DNA of 6,919 nucleotides from Halobacteriales archaeon QH_10_70_21 (GCA_003021325.1 PXQM01000102.1:1-6919); one strand, 5' to 3'; shown: positions 1-5,726, numbered from the stretch's first letter. A program made the numbers and translations. The notes: generated by a model from the letters alone, not told the origin.

Positions 1-285
1 CGAGCGGACATCGTTATCGCGGCCGCCGGCGTCCCGGAGATGATAGACGGTTCGATGCTCTCGGAGGGGTCCGTCGTCATCGACGTCGGCGTCAACCGGG
101 TCGACGCCGACACGGAGAAGGGGTACGAACTCGTCGGCGACGTGGAGTTCGAGAGCGCGAAGGCCAAGGCCGACGCCATCACGCCCGTTCCCGGCGGCGT
201 CGGGCCGCTCACCATCGCGATGCTCATGTACAACACCGTCAAGGCGGCGAGCCTCCAGGCGGACGTCCCGGTCGACCTGCCGTAG
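1..285 (+). CDS. folD: FolD, methylene-THF dehydrogenase/cyclohydrolase (C-terminal part)
   Basis: Partial gene: the frame is open from base 1 and ends at TAG 283-285, leaving 94 residues; the N-terminal two thirds lie left of the window. FolD is a cytosolic bifunctional enzyme. It oxidises 5,10-methylene-tetrahydrofolate to the methenyl form with NAD(P), then hydrolyses it to 10-formyl-tetrahydrofolate. What is left is the end of the Rossmann NAD(P)-binding domain ([12 protein letters not shown], then [11 protein letters not shown]) and the family signature [19 protein letters not shown] near residues 63-81, followed by a short C-terminal helix. The signature and the surrounding order match the family end to end, so identification is firm. 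The catalytic lysine region is outside the window. The next gene is convergent, 101 nt away, so nothing downstream is co-transcribed. Confidence 0.95.
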   Translation, partial: RADIVIAAAGVPEMIDGSMLSEGSVVIDVGVNRVDADTEKGYELVGDVEFESAKAKADAITPVPGGVGPLTIAMLMYNTVKAASLQADVPVDLP

Positions 286-386
286 CCGTGGCCGTCGCGG
301 TTCGGCACGGTCGGGACGGACCCGGTCGGGTCGAGCGCGAAACCCGCACGTGGAGAACGGGACCGCCGAGAGCGGTCACGACCCCG
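286..386. other. Convergent intergenic gap with weak hairpins
   Basis: This gap separates the stop of folD from the stop of the minus-strand zinc-finger gene. Two short inverted repeats are visible: GACCC/GGGTC with a 4-nt loop at 319-332, and GACCGC/GCGGTC with a 5-nt loop at 361-377. Neither is followed by a T-run. They could aid termination of both genes, but stems of 5-6 bp occur often by chance at this GC content. Confidence 0.3.
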
Positions 387-578
387 TCAGTGGACCTCGA
401 CTGCGCCGCACTCGGGGCAGGTTATCTCGACCGAATCGCGACCCTTCTCGATGAGGTCGTGGCCCGCAGCGCACTGCTCGTGGAGGAAGACGCGGTGGTC
501 CCCGTGGTCGTCCAGCAGGATGTCGCCGGCCCCGTGGGCCGAGACGATACCACGGCAGAAGTGGCACTCGTTACCCAT
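387..578 (-). CDS. Small zinc-finger protein (63 aa), function unknown
   Basis: The gene encodes 63 residues with three paired metal-ligand motifs: CHFC at residues 5-8, HEQC at 33-36 and CPEC followed by G at 54-57. There are further histidines at 15, 25, 28 and 40. This is the pattern of small CPxCG-type zinc-finger proteins that are abundant in haloarchaea. Their partners are mostly unknown; several have been linked to regulation, but nothing here assigns a role. No membrane segment is present. The reading frame stays open upstream, but ATG 576-578 is preferred: a TATA-like element sits about 27 nt upstream (603-608) and would make a leaderless mRNA starting at this ATG. The gene is divergent from the cysE remnant, with an 89-nt shared promoter region, and convergent with folD. 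Metal binding is inferred from the cysteines. Confidence 0.8.
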   Translation of the reverse strand: MGNECHFCRGIVSAHGAGDILLDDHGDHRVFLHEQCAAGHDLIEKGRDSVEITCPECGAVEVH

Positions 579-602
579 ACCCACGAGTTCCGAACCGGAG
601 AC

Positions 603-608
603 AATATA
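603..608 (-). promoter_or_regulatory. TATA-like box for the 63-aa zinc-finger gene
   Basis: The minus strand reads TTATATT inside an otherwise GC-rich gap. Its centre is about 27 nt upstream of ATG 576-578, the usual distance from an archaeal TATA box to the transcription start. The mRNA would therefore begin at or next to the start codon. Confidence 0.6.
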
Positions 609-645
609 ACCCACGCCACGGCCGGCGCCGGGACTGCGATTCCTC

Positions 646-652
646 TTAGTAT
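646..652 (+). promoter_or_regulatory. TATA-like box for the cysE remnant
   Basis: TTAGTAT lies about 25 nt upstream of the ATG at 674 and about 19 nt upstream of the ATG at 668. The spacing favours 674 as a leaderless start. It is arranged back to back with the minus-strand box at 603-608, about 40 nt away. Confidence 0.5.
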
Positions 653-667
653 CGTCCGCCCGGAACG

Positions 668-1367
668 ATGGGTATGGAGTACACATACTCGGGCGACGCG
701 GCGGAGCGGCTGCACGCCTCGTACCAGGAGGACGCGGACCCGTTCCCGACGCGGGGTGCGATGGGCTTTCCGAGCTACGACCACGAGCGGGAGGTGGCCG
801 ACGTCCTCCAGGAGCTGTTCTTCCCGCGGTGCTGGAACGCGACGCCGCTGGTCCGGGACCACCGGACGGTCGAGGCGCGGCTCGAGGACCTCGGGGGGCT
901 GTTCCGGGCGGGCATCCGCCCGTACGGCAACGAGGAGCCGGACGAGACGGTGGACGCCGTCCTCGACCGGCTGCCGGCGATCCGGAGCCTCCTCAAGAAG
1001 GACGTCGAGGCCGCGTACAAGGGCGACCCGGCCGCGAAGTCCTACCTCGAGGTCATCCGCTCGTACCCCGGCTTCTTCGCGATACTCGTCCAGCGGGTCG
1101 CACACAGCATCTACGAGGCGGGCGAGCCGGAGTACGCCCGGGAGCTGACGGAGTACGCGAAGACGAAGACCGGCATCGACATCCCCCCCGGCGCGAAGAT
1201 CGGCGAGTACCTCTTCGTCGACCACGGCACCGAAGGTCCTCGGCGCGATATCGGTCGGCGACCACGTCAGCATCGGCGCGAACTCCTGGGTCACCGACGA
1301 CGCCCCGGCCGACACGAAGGTGTACATCAGCGACCCCCCGACGCAGGAGCGCAAGCCCACCGAGTGA
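668..1367 (+). pseudogene. cysE: Serine O-acetyltransferase (EpsC/CysE type) with frame-disrupting internal deletion
   Basis: CysE/EpsC transfers acetyl from acetyl-CoA to L-serine to make O-acetylserine, the precursor of cysteine. The N-terminal helical domain looks intact (about residues 1-165; YPGFFAILVQRVAHSIYEAG is typical), as does the first turn of the left-handed beta-helix, TGIDIPPGAKIGEYLFVDHGT, which ends near base 1231. In the family, about 45-50 residues should follow: GVVIGET..., the loop with the second catalytic His in an RHP motif, then IGAGA. They are missing. The sequence jumps to KVLGAISVGDHVSIGANSWV and on to the normal C-terminus ERKPTE with stop TGA 1365-1367, but in the +1 frame from base 1233. 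Read without the shift, the upstream frame runs on to 1573 as arginine-rich nonsense across the next gene. The start is ATG 668 or, better matched to the TATA box, ATG 674. The deletion removes active-site and acetyl-CoA-binding coils, so the product should be inactive. An assembly or sequencing error is the alternative. Confidence 0.85.
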
Positions 1368-1388
1368 GCACGGGCGTGCCGACCGCCG

Positions 1389-1823
1389 CTACACCCGGAG
1401 GTGTGCGGGTGGGTCGAGCACCTCGAGCTGCTCGAGCAGGCCCAGTCGGTCCTCCTCGATCCAGATCTCGGCGATCCGGTCGTCCTCGACGCGGTACATC
1501 GCGAGCCCCGCCCACTCGGCCTTGTGCCCCGTCGGCTCGACGTCCCGGTACTCGCCGGTGTGTGTCCCGCTGACCGTGTACCGGACCGCGACGGTATCGC
1601 CCTCGGACACCATCCGGTCGGTCGTCCCCGAGTAGTCCGGGAACGTCTCGAAGTAGGCGTCGAGGAAGTCGAGTATCTCGTCGGTCCCGTGGAGCTCCTC
1701 GCCGACGCCGTGCTCGACGACGTCGTCCGCAAGGAGCTCGGTCATACGGTCGTGGTCCCGCTCGTTGAACGCTCGCAGGTAGTCGCGCACCAGTTCCTCG
1801 TTCGTGTCGTTGGTCCCTGCCAT
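1389..1823 (-). CDS. SnoaL-like / ester cyclase family protein (NTF2-like fold)
   Basis: The protein has 144 residues, the usual size for a single NTF2-like domain. It opens with a helix, NEELVRDYLRAFNERDHDRM, typical of SnoaL-like proteins. Then come an ADDVVEHG strand, a FPDYSGTTDRMVSEGD segment, the VAVRYTVSGTHTGEY strand pair, and AEWAGLAMYRVEDDRIAEIW with WIEEDRLGLLEQL at the end. That order and wording fit the SnoaL-like polyketide cyclase/ester cyclase family. Members with known activity cyclise or isomerise small molecules in a cone-shaped pocket. Most prokaryotic members, including this one, have no assigned substrate. No signal peptide is present. The frame is open upstream, but ATG 1821-1823 is chosen because a GAGGTG Shine-Dalgarno site lies 5 nt before it. 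Its stop is only 22 nt from the stop of the convergent cysE remnant. It has no operon partner that would suggest a pathway. Confidence 0.8.
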   Translation of the reverse strand: MAGTNDTNEELVRDYLRAFNERDHDRMTELLADDVVEHGVGEELHGTDEILDFLDAYFETFPDYSGTTDRMVSEGDTVAVRYTVSGTHTGEYRDVEPTGHKAEWAGLAMYRVEDDRIAEIWIEEDRLGLLEQLEVLDPPAHLRV

Positions 1824-1828
1824 GGTTA

Positions 1829-1834
1829 CACCTC
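1829..1834 (-). promoter_or_regulatory. Shine-Dalgarno site for the SnoaL-like gene
   Basis: On the minus strand GAGGTG sits 5 nt before ATG 1821-1823 and matches the core complementary to the archaeal 16S rRNA 3' end. It decides the start codon over the longer open frame upstream. Confidence 0.65.
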
Positions 1835-1904
1835 GTTGGCGCTCCGAACTCGGCTGCTGCAACGTCGTCGCCCGGGCGCCACTCGTACCGTCGCGCTCCA
1901 TCCT

Positions 1905-1917
1905 GTTAGTTATTAGC
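1905..1917 (-). promoter_or_regulatory. Candidate promoter of the SnoaL-like gene
   Basis: The minus strand reads CTAATAACTAACA, an A/T-rich block in GC-rich surroundings. If it acts as the TATA element, transcription would start near 1884 and give a leader of about 60 nt carrying the Shine-Dalgarno site. Confidence 0.45.
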
Positions 1918-2097
1918 TCTCGATGAATCCTCTCGACGAACCGGGCGGTCGACCACGCGGGTGGGCCCCTCCCGCCACAACGTGACACCACAGCGGACGG
2001 TCGCCGCCCCCCGTTCGCGCCGCCACCACAACCAGACAGATAGTATACAACAATTGCAACAAACGGATATTTCCGTGCTCGTCACCTGTCGACACAC
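1918..2097. other. Intergenic region with A/T-rich promoter-like stretch
   Basis: This is the remainder of the 274-nt divergent gap between the SnoaL-like gene and the 35-aa zinc-ribbon gene. I see no credible coding frame in it. About 2037-2075 is clearly richer in A/T than the flanks and includes AGATAGTATACAA and GGATATTTCC, as expected of a promoter or regulator-binding region. No clear palindromic operator is present. Confidence 0.4.
2066..2072 (+). promoter_or_regulatory. TATA-like box for the 35-aa zinc-ribbon gene
   Basis: GATATTT is centred about 29 nt upstream of ATG 2098. No Shine-Dalgarno site precedes that ATG, so a leaderless or nearly leaderless mRNA is implied. Confidence 0.5.
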
Positions 2098-2205
2098 ATG
2101 CAATGTCCTGACTGTCAGACGCCACTCGTACGACGCGGCGCGTACAGAAACCCCGAGTTCATGTGCGAACGATGCGGTCGGTACCTGCCCCGCGGCTCGG
2201 ACTGA
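2098..2205 (+). CDS. 35-aa zinc-ribbon microprotein
   Basis: A 35-codon frame runs from ATG 2098 to TGA 2203-2205. It begins MQCPDCQTPLVRRG and continues EFMCERCGRYLPRGSD. Four cysteines form two pairs, CPDC (residues 3-6) and CERCG (residues 23-27), separated by 16 residues. That is the geometry of a rubredoxin-like zinc ribbon taking up the whole protein. Support that it is real comes from the complete ligand set, a clean stop, a glycine after the second pair as in typical zinc knuckles, and a TATA-like element at leaderless distance. Codon choice includes TGT, GTA and AGA, so it is less GC-extreme than its neighbours. It lies 117 nt before the MutS-like gene on the same strand and could share a transcript with it. 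Function is unknown; DNA, RNA or protein binding are all possible. Confidence 0.7.
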   Translation: MQCPDCQTPLVRRGAYRNPEFMCERCGRYLPRGSD

Positions 2206-2322
2206 TTCTGCAGGGGTTCCGACGGCGGGTCCGCGAGTGCGTCCAGACAGCCCCGCACGTACCCCGGCCGCCGGCGTACTGCAACCGCCGGAGCTAACTG
2301 CGGCCTGCGCGATGGGGTGCCC

Positions 2323-3972
2323 ATGGAACTGGAGGCGTACTGGGGCGTCGGGCCGAAGACGAGGGCCACGCTGGAGTCGTCCATCGGTCGCGAGGCCGCC
2401 GCCGAGGCCATCGAGACGGGCGACGTCTGGACGCTCGTCGACGCCGGCGTCGAGCGACACCGCGCGACGCGGGTCGTCCGGCGCGCGCAGAGCGCCGACG
2501 GGATGGACCTGCTCGCGACCCGCGACGCCAGGTCCGTCTACAAGGAGCTCATCGAGCTGGCGGCCGGCTACGCGGTCAACGACGACGCGGCCGGCCGCGT
2601 GCGGACCCTGACGCCGCTGACCGACCGGAGAGCCATCGAGGAACGCCTCGACGCGGTCGAACGGGCGGCCGAGACGTGGGCCGCCCTCGACGACGCCACG
2701 CGGGCGGCCGTCCTCGACGCCTTCGAGGCACACGACCCCGCTGCGGGCGGCCGGCTCGCGGCGGTCAGGGCCGTCGTCGCGCTGGACGAGGCGGGCGCCG
2801 AGGGCCCGGCCTTCGAGCCGGTCGCCGACCTCGACGCCGACCGGCTGGCCGACGCCGCGACGGCGCTGTCGGCGCTCGCCGACGGCCGGCTCGGGACCGG
2901 CGCCGACGAGGAGCTCGACCGGCTCCGCGAGGCCCGCGAGGCCGTCGACGCCATGGCCGCCGACGCGCCGTCGCTGGTCGATGCGCTTCGCTCCGAGGGC
3001 GTCCGCGACACGGCCGGCTTCCGCGACGGGCTGGTCGAGCACCTCCGGAGCGCGACCGCGGTCGACCCGGCGCGGGCCCGCGAGGCCATGGCCGAGGGGA
3101 CGGCCGACGCGACCGCCTTCGTCACCGAGACGCTCCGGAACCTGCGGGCGTCGGTCGACGAGGCGATCGACGAGCGGACCGCGACGGTCCGGGCGGAACT
3201 GGAGGCCGACATCGAGGCCGCCGGCGAGGACGTCGACCGCGCCCTCGCCGTCGCGGACGCGCGGAACCTCTCGCTCGCGGCCGCCGACGGGCCCGTCCAG
3301 CCGGTCACGTACGCCCTGGGCGAACACGACCTCGGGCCGCCGAGCGGCCAGCAGGTGGCGGTGCTGACCGGCGCCAACAGCGGCGGAAAGACGACGCTGC
3401 TGGAGACGCTCTGCCAGGTCGAGATACTCGCCCACATGGGGCTGGGGGTGCCGGCCGAGCGGGCGACGCTGTCGCCCTGCGACCGCATCGTCTTCCACCG
3501 CCGGCACGCCAGCTTCAACGCCGGCGTCCTGGAGTCGACGCTGCAGTCGGTCGTCCCGCCGCTGGTGTCCGGCGACCGGACGCTCATGCTCGTCGACGAG
3601 TTCGAGGCCATCACCGAGCCCGGCCGCGCGGCCGACCTGCTGTACGGGCTGGTGAACCTGACCGTCGAGGAGGGGGCGCTGGGGGCGTTCGTGACCCACC
3701 TGGCCGACGACCTCGAGCCGCTGCCCGAGACGGCCCGGACCGACGGCATCTTCGCCGAGGGGCTGACCGACGACCTCGAACTGGCGGTCGACTACCAGCC
3801 ACGGTTCGGCGAGGTGGGCCGCTCGACGCCGGAGTTCATCGTCTCCCGGCTGGTCGCCAACGCCGACGACCGCGGCGAGAAGGCCGGCTTCCGGACGCTC
3901 GCCCGGTCGGTCGACACCGACATTGTCCAGCGGACGCTCTCGGAGGCGACGCGGGACACCGGGGACGAGTGA
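2323..3972 (+). CDS. MutS-family ATPase with N-terminal helix-hairpin-helix (MutS5/MutS2-like)
   Basis: The protein has 549 residues. Residues about 5-50 (YWGVGPKTRATLESSIGREA and the repeat-like VDAGVERHRATRVV) look like a helix-hairpin-helix DNA-binding region. Residues about 50-330 are helical, Ala/Asp/Glu/Arg-rich and probably form the MutS lever/coiled-coil part. The C-terminal ATPase has Walker A GANSGGKTT at 350-358, the signature-like SFNAGVLES at 397-405, Walker B LMLVDEFE with Asp425-Glu426, and a switch histidine in FVTHL at 459. No mismatch-binding domain I and no C-terminal Smr nuclease are present, so this is not canonical MutS1. It resembles the short archaeal MutS5/MutS2-type proteins, whose relatives bind branched DNA or suppress recombination; the role here is inferred. 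ATG 2323 is preferred. GTG 2317, two codons earlier, is an alternative and overlaps the GGGGTG that could serve as a close Shine-Dalgarno site. The gene ends at a convergent stem-loop. Confidence 0.85.
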   Translation: MELEAYWGVGPKTRATLESSIGREAAAEAIETGDVWTLVDAGVERHRATRVVRRAQSADGMDLLATRDARSVYKELIELAAGYAVNDDAAGRVRTLTPLTDRRAIEERLDAVERAAETWAALDDATRAAVLDAFEAHDPAAGGRLAAVRAVVALDEAGAEGPAFEPVADLDADRLADAATALSALADGRLGTGADEELDRLREAREAVDAMAADAPSLVDALRSEGVRDTAGFRDGLVEHLRSATAVDPARAREAMAEGTADATAFVTETLRNLRASVDEAIDERTATVRAELEADIEAAGEDVDRALAVADARNLSLAAADGPVQPVTYALGEHDLGPPSGQQVAVLTGANSGGKTTLLETLCQVEILAHMGLGVPAERATLSPCDRIVFHRRHASFNAGVLESTLQSVVPPLVSGDRTLMLVDEFEAITEPGRAADLLYGLVNLTVEEGALGAFVTHLADDLEPLPETARTDGIFAEGLTDDLELAVDYQPRFGEVGRSTPEFIVSRLVANADDRGEKAGFRTLARSVDTDIVQRTLSEATRDTGDE

Positions 3973-3978
3973 CGGGGA

Positions 3979-3988
3979 CCCGTACGGG
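3979..3988. repeat. 10-bp perfect palindrome after the MutS-like gene
   Basis: CCCGTACGGG lies 7 nt past the MutS-like stop. It is too short and loop-free to be a hairpin by itself, but it adds to the symmetric structure of this convergent gap. Confidence 0.4.
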
Positions 3989-4003
3989 CCGCCGTGGGCC
4001 GTT

Positions 4004-4040
4004 ACCGGCGAGCGCCCGGGACGGGTCGGTGCTCGCCGGT
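4004..4040. terminator. Candidate bidirectional terminator stem-loop
   Basis: ACCGGCGAGC at 4004-4013 is perfectly complementary to GCTCGCCGGT at 4031-4040, with a 17-nt loop that itself can pair CCCG with CGGG. It sits in the 89-nt gap between the MutS-like gene (+) and the 70-aa gene (-), where both transcripts must end. No T-run follows on either strand, so it is not a classic archaeal U-tract terminator. It may instead act as a 3' end stabiliser. Confidence 0.5.
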
Positions 4041-4061
4041 GATCCGTCGCGACAGTCCGTC

Positions 4062-4274
4062 TCAGTCGGGTCGCTCCAGTTGCCTGGCCCGCTGTAACGC
4101 CTCGTAGTAGGTCGCGGCGTCGGCCTCGCGGACGAACTGCGCGAGTTCGTCGTGGCCCAGGTCCATCGCGGCGAAGCGCGCGCCCATGTAGTTGTGCTCG
4201 TCGTCGAGGACCTCGGCGTCGAGGACGTCCCGGAGCTGGCGAACGACGTCGTCGGTGATGTCGACTCGTGTCAT
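4062..4274 (-). CDS. Uncharacterised 70-aa protein, translationally coupled to the J-domain gene
   Basis: The product has 70 residues, is acidic, and has no cysteine, signal peptide or membrane segment. It begins MTRVDITDDVVRQLRDVLDA and has a central DDEHNYMGARFAAMDLGHDE and a helical end with YYEALQRARQLERPD. I do not recognise the family. It looks like a compact helical domain. Its ATG (4272-4274) overlaps the TGA of the upstream J-domain gene as ATGA, and no Shine-Dalgarno site is visible, so it is probably translated by termination-reinitiation in fixed ratio with that gene. The tight coupling suggests related work, for example as a partner or adaptor of the J protein, but this is inference. 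Codon and amino-acid use match the neighbouring genes, which supports a real gene. Confidence 0.75.
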   Translation of the reverse strand: MTRVDITDDVVRQLRDVLDAEVLDDEHNYMGARFAAMDLGHDELAQFVREADAATYYEALQRARQLERPD

Positions 4275-4894
4275 GATGCGTACCGTTTCGCGGCGTCGTA
4301 GGCCTCCTGGACCCGCTGGAACTCCTCCTCGTCGCCGCCCTGGTCGGGGTGGACCTCCTTGACGCGCCGCCGGTATGCCCGCCGGACGGCCTCCTCGTCG
4401 GCGCCGTGCGGCAGCCCCAGCACGTCGTAGGCGGCGTCGGCGGTTCCCAGTTGTGCCTCGCGGTCGGCGGGGTCCTCCGACCCCAGGGAGAGGTCGGGCG
4501 TCTCGAAGGGGAGCCGGTTGCCGAGGGCCACGCCCGGCATCTCGTGTTCGGCGAGGATGACGTGCGTCGGGGTCCGCTCCAGGGCCAGGAAGGTCCGGGC
4601 GTCGAAGGTGACGGCGACGTCCCGTTCCGGGAGGAGGAAGGCGACCCGCTCGCCCGCGACCTCGGCGTTCTCGGCGAACTGCTCGTCGATCCGGCCGAGG
4701 TAGTCACGTATCTCCGAGCGGCGGATGGCCTCGGTCGACCGGCCGGAGCGGCGCTCCTCGCTCGACTCGCTTCCGTCCGGGAGGAGTCGCGGAGCGACGA
4801 CGAAGGTGGCGGCGACGCCGGCGCTCACGACGGCACCGGCGGCGACACCGACGACGACCCAGCGGGGCAGCGACAGGAGCAGTTCGACGACCAC
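4271..4894 (-). CDS. Membrane-anchored DnaJ (J-domain) protein
   Basis: The protein has 207 residues. Residues about 12-38 form one hydrophobic segment (VVVGVAAGAVVSAGVAATFV), followed by an Arg-containing stretch. Under the positive-inside rule this places the rest in the cytoplasm. Residues about 55-150 are a soluble region I do not recognise (AFLLPERDVAVTFDARTFLA is part of it). Residues about 154-207 are a C-terminal J domain: AYDVLGLPHGADEEAVRRAY, the invariant HPD at about 182-184, then EFQRVQEAYDAAKRYAS. J domains stimulate the ATPase of DnaK/Hsp70. The Gly/Phe and zinc-finger client-binding parts of true DnaJ are absent, so this should recruit DnaK to the membrane for a specific task rather than be the general co-chaperone. 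The start is a GTG at 4892-4894, supported by a TATA-like element about 26 nt upstream. It is coupled to the 70-aa gene by ATGA overlap. Confidence 0.85.
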   Translation of the reverse strand: MVVELLLSLPRWVVVGVAAGAVVSAGVAATFVVAPRLLPDGSESSEERRSGRSTEAIRRSEIRDYLGRIDEQFAENAEVAGERVAFLLPERDVAVTFDARTFLALERTPTHVILAEHEMPGVALGNRLPFETPDLSLGSEDPADREAQLGTADAAYDVLGLPHGADEEAVRRAYRRRVKEVHPDQGGDEEEFQRVQEAYDAAKRYAS

Positions 4895-4916
4895 GGCCCC
4901 GTGTTGGGGCGAATCG

Positions 4917-4924
4917 CTTAAGAG
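4917..4924 (-). promoter_or_regulatory. TATA-like box for the J-domain/70-aa operon
   Basis: The minus strand reads CTCTTAAG, centred about 26-27 nt upstream of GTG 4892-4894. It lies in the 48-nt gap after the PAC2 gene, so the J-domain pair can be transcribed independently of PAC2. Confidence 0.5.
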
Positions 4925-4942
4925 ATTGTTGGAGCCGGTCCG

Positions 4943-5695
4943 TCAGCCGATGTACCGGAGGTCCTCGTCGCTGGGCGGCGACGAGCCCTGCTCCATCTGC
5001 TGGATGCGCTCGACGACCTCCTGCATCTCCTCGGCGCGGTCCTCGAGGGCGTCGTAGCCGACCTCGAAGCCGACGGCCGCCCCGAGCGCCTCGAGCACGG
5101 CGCGGGCGCTCTGGGGGTCGACCAGGTAGCCGCTGGTCTCGCCCATCAGGCAGGCGGCCTCGAAGCCGCGGCGCTCGCCCAGCCCGAGCAACAGCCCGGA
5201 GATGCCGACGATGCCGCCGGCGGGCTCGTTCTCGCGGAACTCGACGCCGACGGCCTCGAGCTCCTCGATGAACGCGTCGGTCGTCGCGGCGCCGACCACG
5301 TCCGGCTCCTCGACGAGCTCGCCGGTCGGGACGCCGCCCATGGCGACGACCCGCTCGACGCCGAACCCGGCGGCGACGTCCAGGAAGCACTCGGTCAGCC
5401 GGTAGTGACCCGGCCCGTCGCCCGCCTGGTGGTCGCCGGTCAGCACCAGCATGTCGCGGTCGGCGTCGGTGACCGCGTAGACCTCCGCCGAGGCCAGTGT
5501 CGTCCGGCCGTCCTCGACGGTCACCTGCGGTGGGAAGTGCTCGGAGTAGACCCGCCGGACCACCTCGGCGTCGAACTCCTCGAGCAGGTGCTCGGCGGCC
5601 AGTTTGCCGACGTGGCCGACGCCGGGCAGTCCCTCGACGAGCACCGGCGACTCCAGGTCCGGGTCCGCCGGCGCCTCGATGTCGAATTCGTCCAT
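4943..5695 (-). CDS. PAC2-family protein (proteasome assembly chaperone-like)
   Basis: The protein has 250 residues, the usual length for archaeal PAC2 proteins. It begins MDEFDIEAPADPDLESPVLV, followed by the conserved turn EGLPGVGHVGKLAAEHLLEE at about 21-40. A core typical of the family follows: FPPQVTVEDGR, DMLVLTGDHQAG, GHYRLTECFLDVA, VVAMGGVPTGE, GGIVGISGLLLGLG and CLMGETSGYLVDP. A C-terminal acidic coiled stretch ends in LRYIG. Archaeal PAC2 homologues (PbaA/PbaB type) are cytosolic; some bind the 20S proteasome, others have unclear roles. The frame allows MARMDEF from 5704, but ATG 5693-5695 is chosen because a TATA-like element lies 27 nt upstream of it. It follows nop10 after 115 nt, a common archaeal arrangement, and may also be read through from the aIF2-alpha promoter. 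Confidence 0.88.
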   Translation of the reverse strand: MDEFDIEAPADPDLESPVLVEGLPGVGHVGKLAAEHLLEEFDAEVVRRVYSEHFPPQVTVEDGRTTLASAEVYAVTDADRDMLVLTGDHQAGDGPGHYRLTECFLDVAAGFGVERVVAMGGVPTGELVEEPDVVGAATTDAFIEELEAVGVEFRENEPAGGIVGISGLLLGLGERRGFEAACLMGETSGYLVDPQSARAVLEALGAAVGFEVGYDALEDRAEEMQEVVERIQQMEQGSSPPSDEDLRYIG

Positions 5696-5719
5696 GCGAG
5701 CCATTCGGGCCCGGACCGC

Positions 5720-5726
5720 ATAAGAA
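5720..5726 (-). promoter_or_regulatory. TATA-like box for the PAC2 gene
   Basis: The minus strand reads TTCTTAT, centred about 27-28 nt upstream of ATG 5693-5695 but only about 18 nt from ATG 5702-5704. It therefore favours the shorter protein and a leaderless mRNA. Confidence 0.5.

Noticed and set aside
288..1148. Plus-strand frame of 286 codons starting just after folD
   Set aside because: Overlaps the zinc-finger and cysE genes in other frames. Its second half is arginine/threonine/serine-rich nonsense.
668..1573. cysE remnant as a functional 301-residue fusion protein
   Set aside because: Past base 1231 the continued frame is arginine-rich nonsense running antisense across the SnoaL-like gene, while the true C-terminus is intact in another frame.
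1389..1991. Longer 200-residue version of the SnoaL-like protein
   Set aside because: The extra N-terminus is low-quality sequence, runs through the promoter-like block at 1905-1917, and lacks the Shine-Dalgarno site that precedes ATG 1821-1823.
1913..2125. Minus-strand 70-codon frame in the A/T-richer gap
   Set aside because: It lies opposite the zinc-ribbon start and promoter, matches no family I recognise, and has no promoter or Shine-Dalgarno support.
1906..4707. Minus-strand open frame of 933 codons across the MutS-like and J-domain region
   Set aside because: It is antisense to clearly coding genes with family motifs. Its translation is Arg/Gly/Pro-rich without recognisable domains, the usual artefact of high GC.
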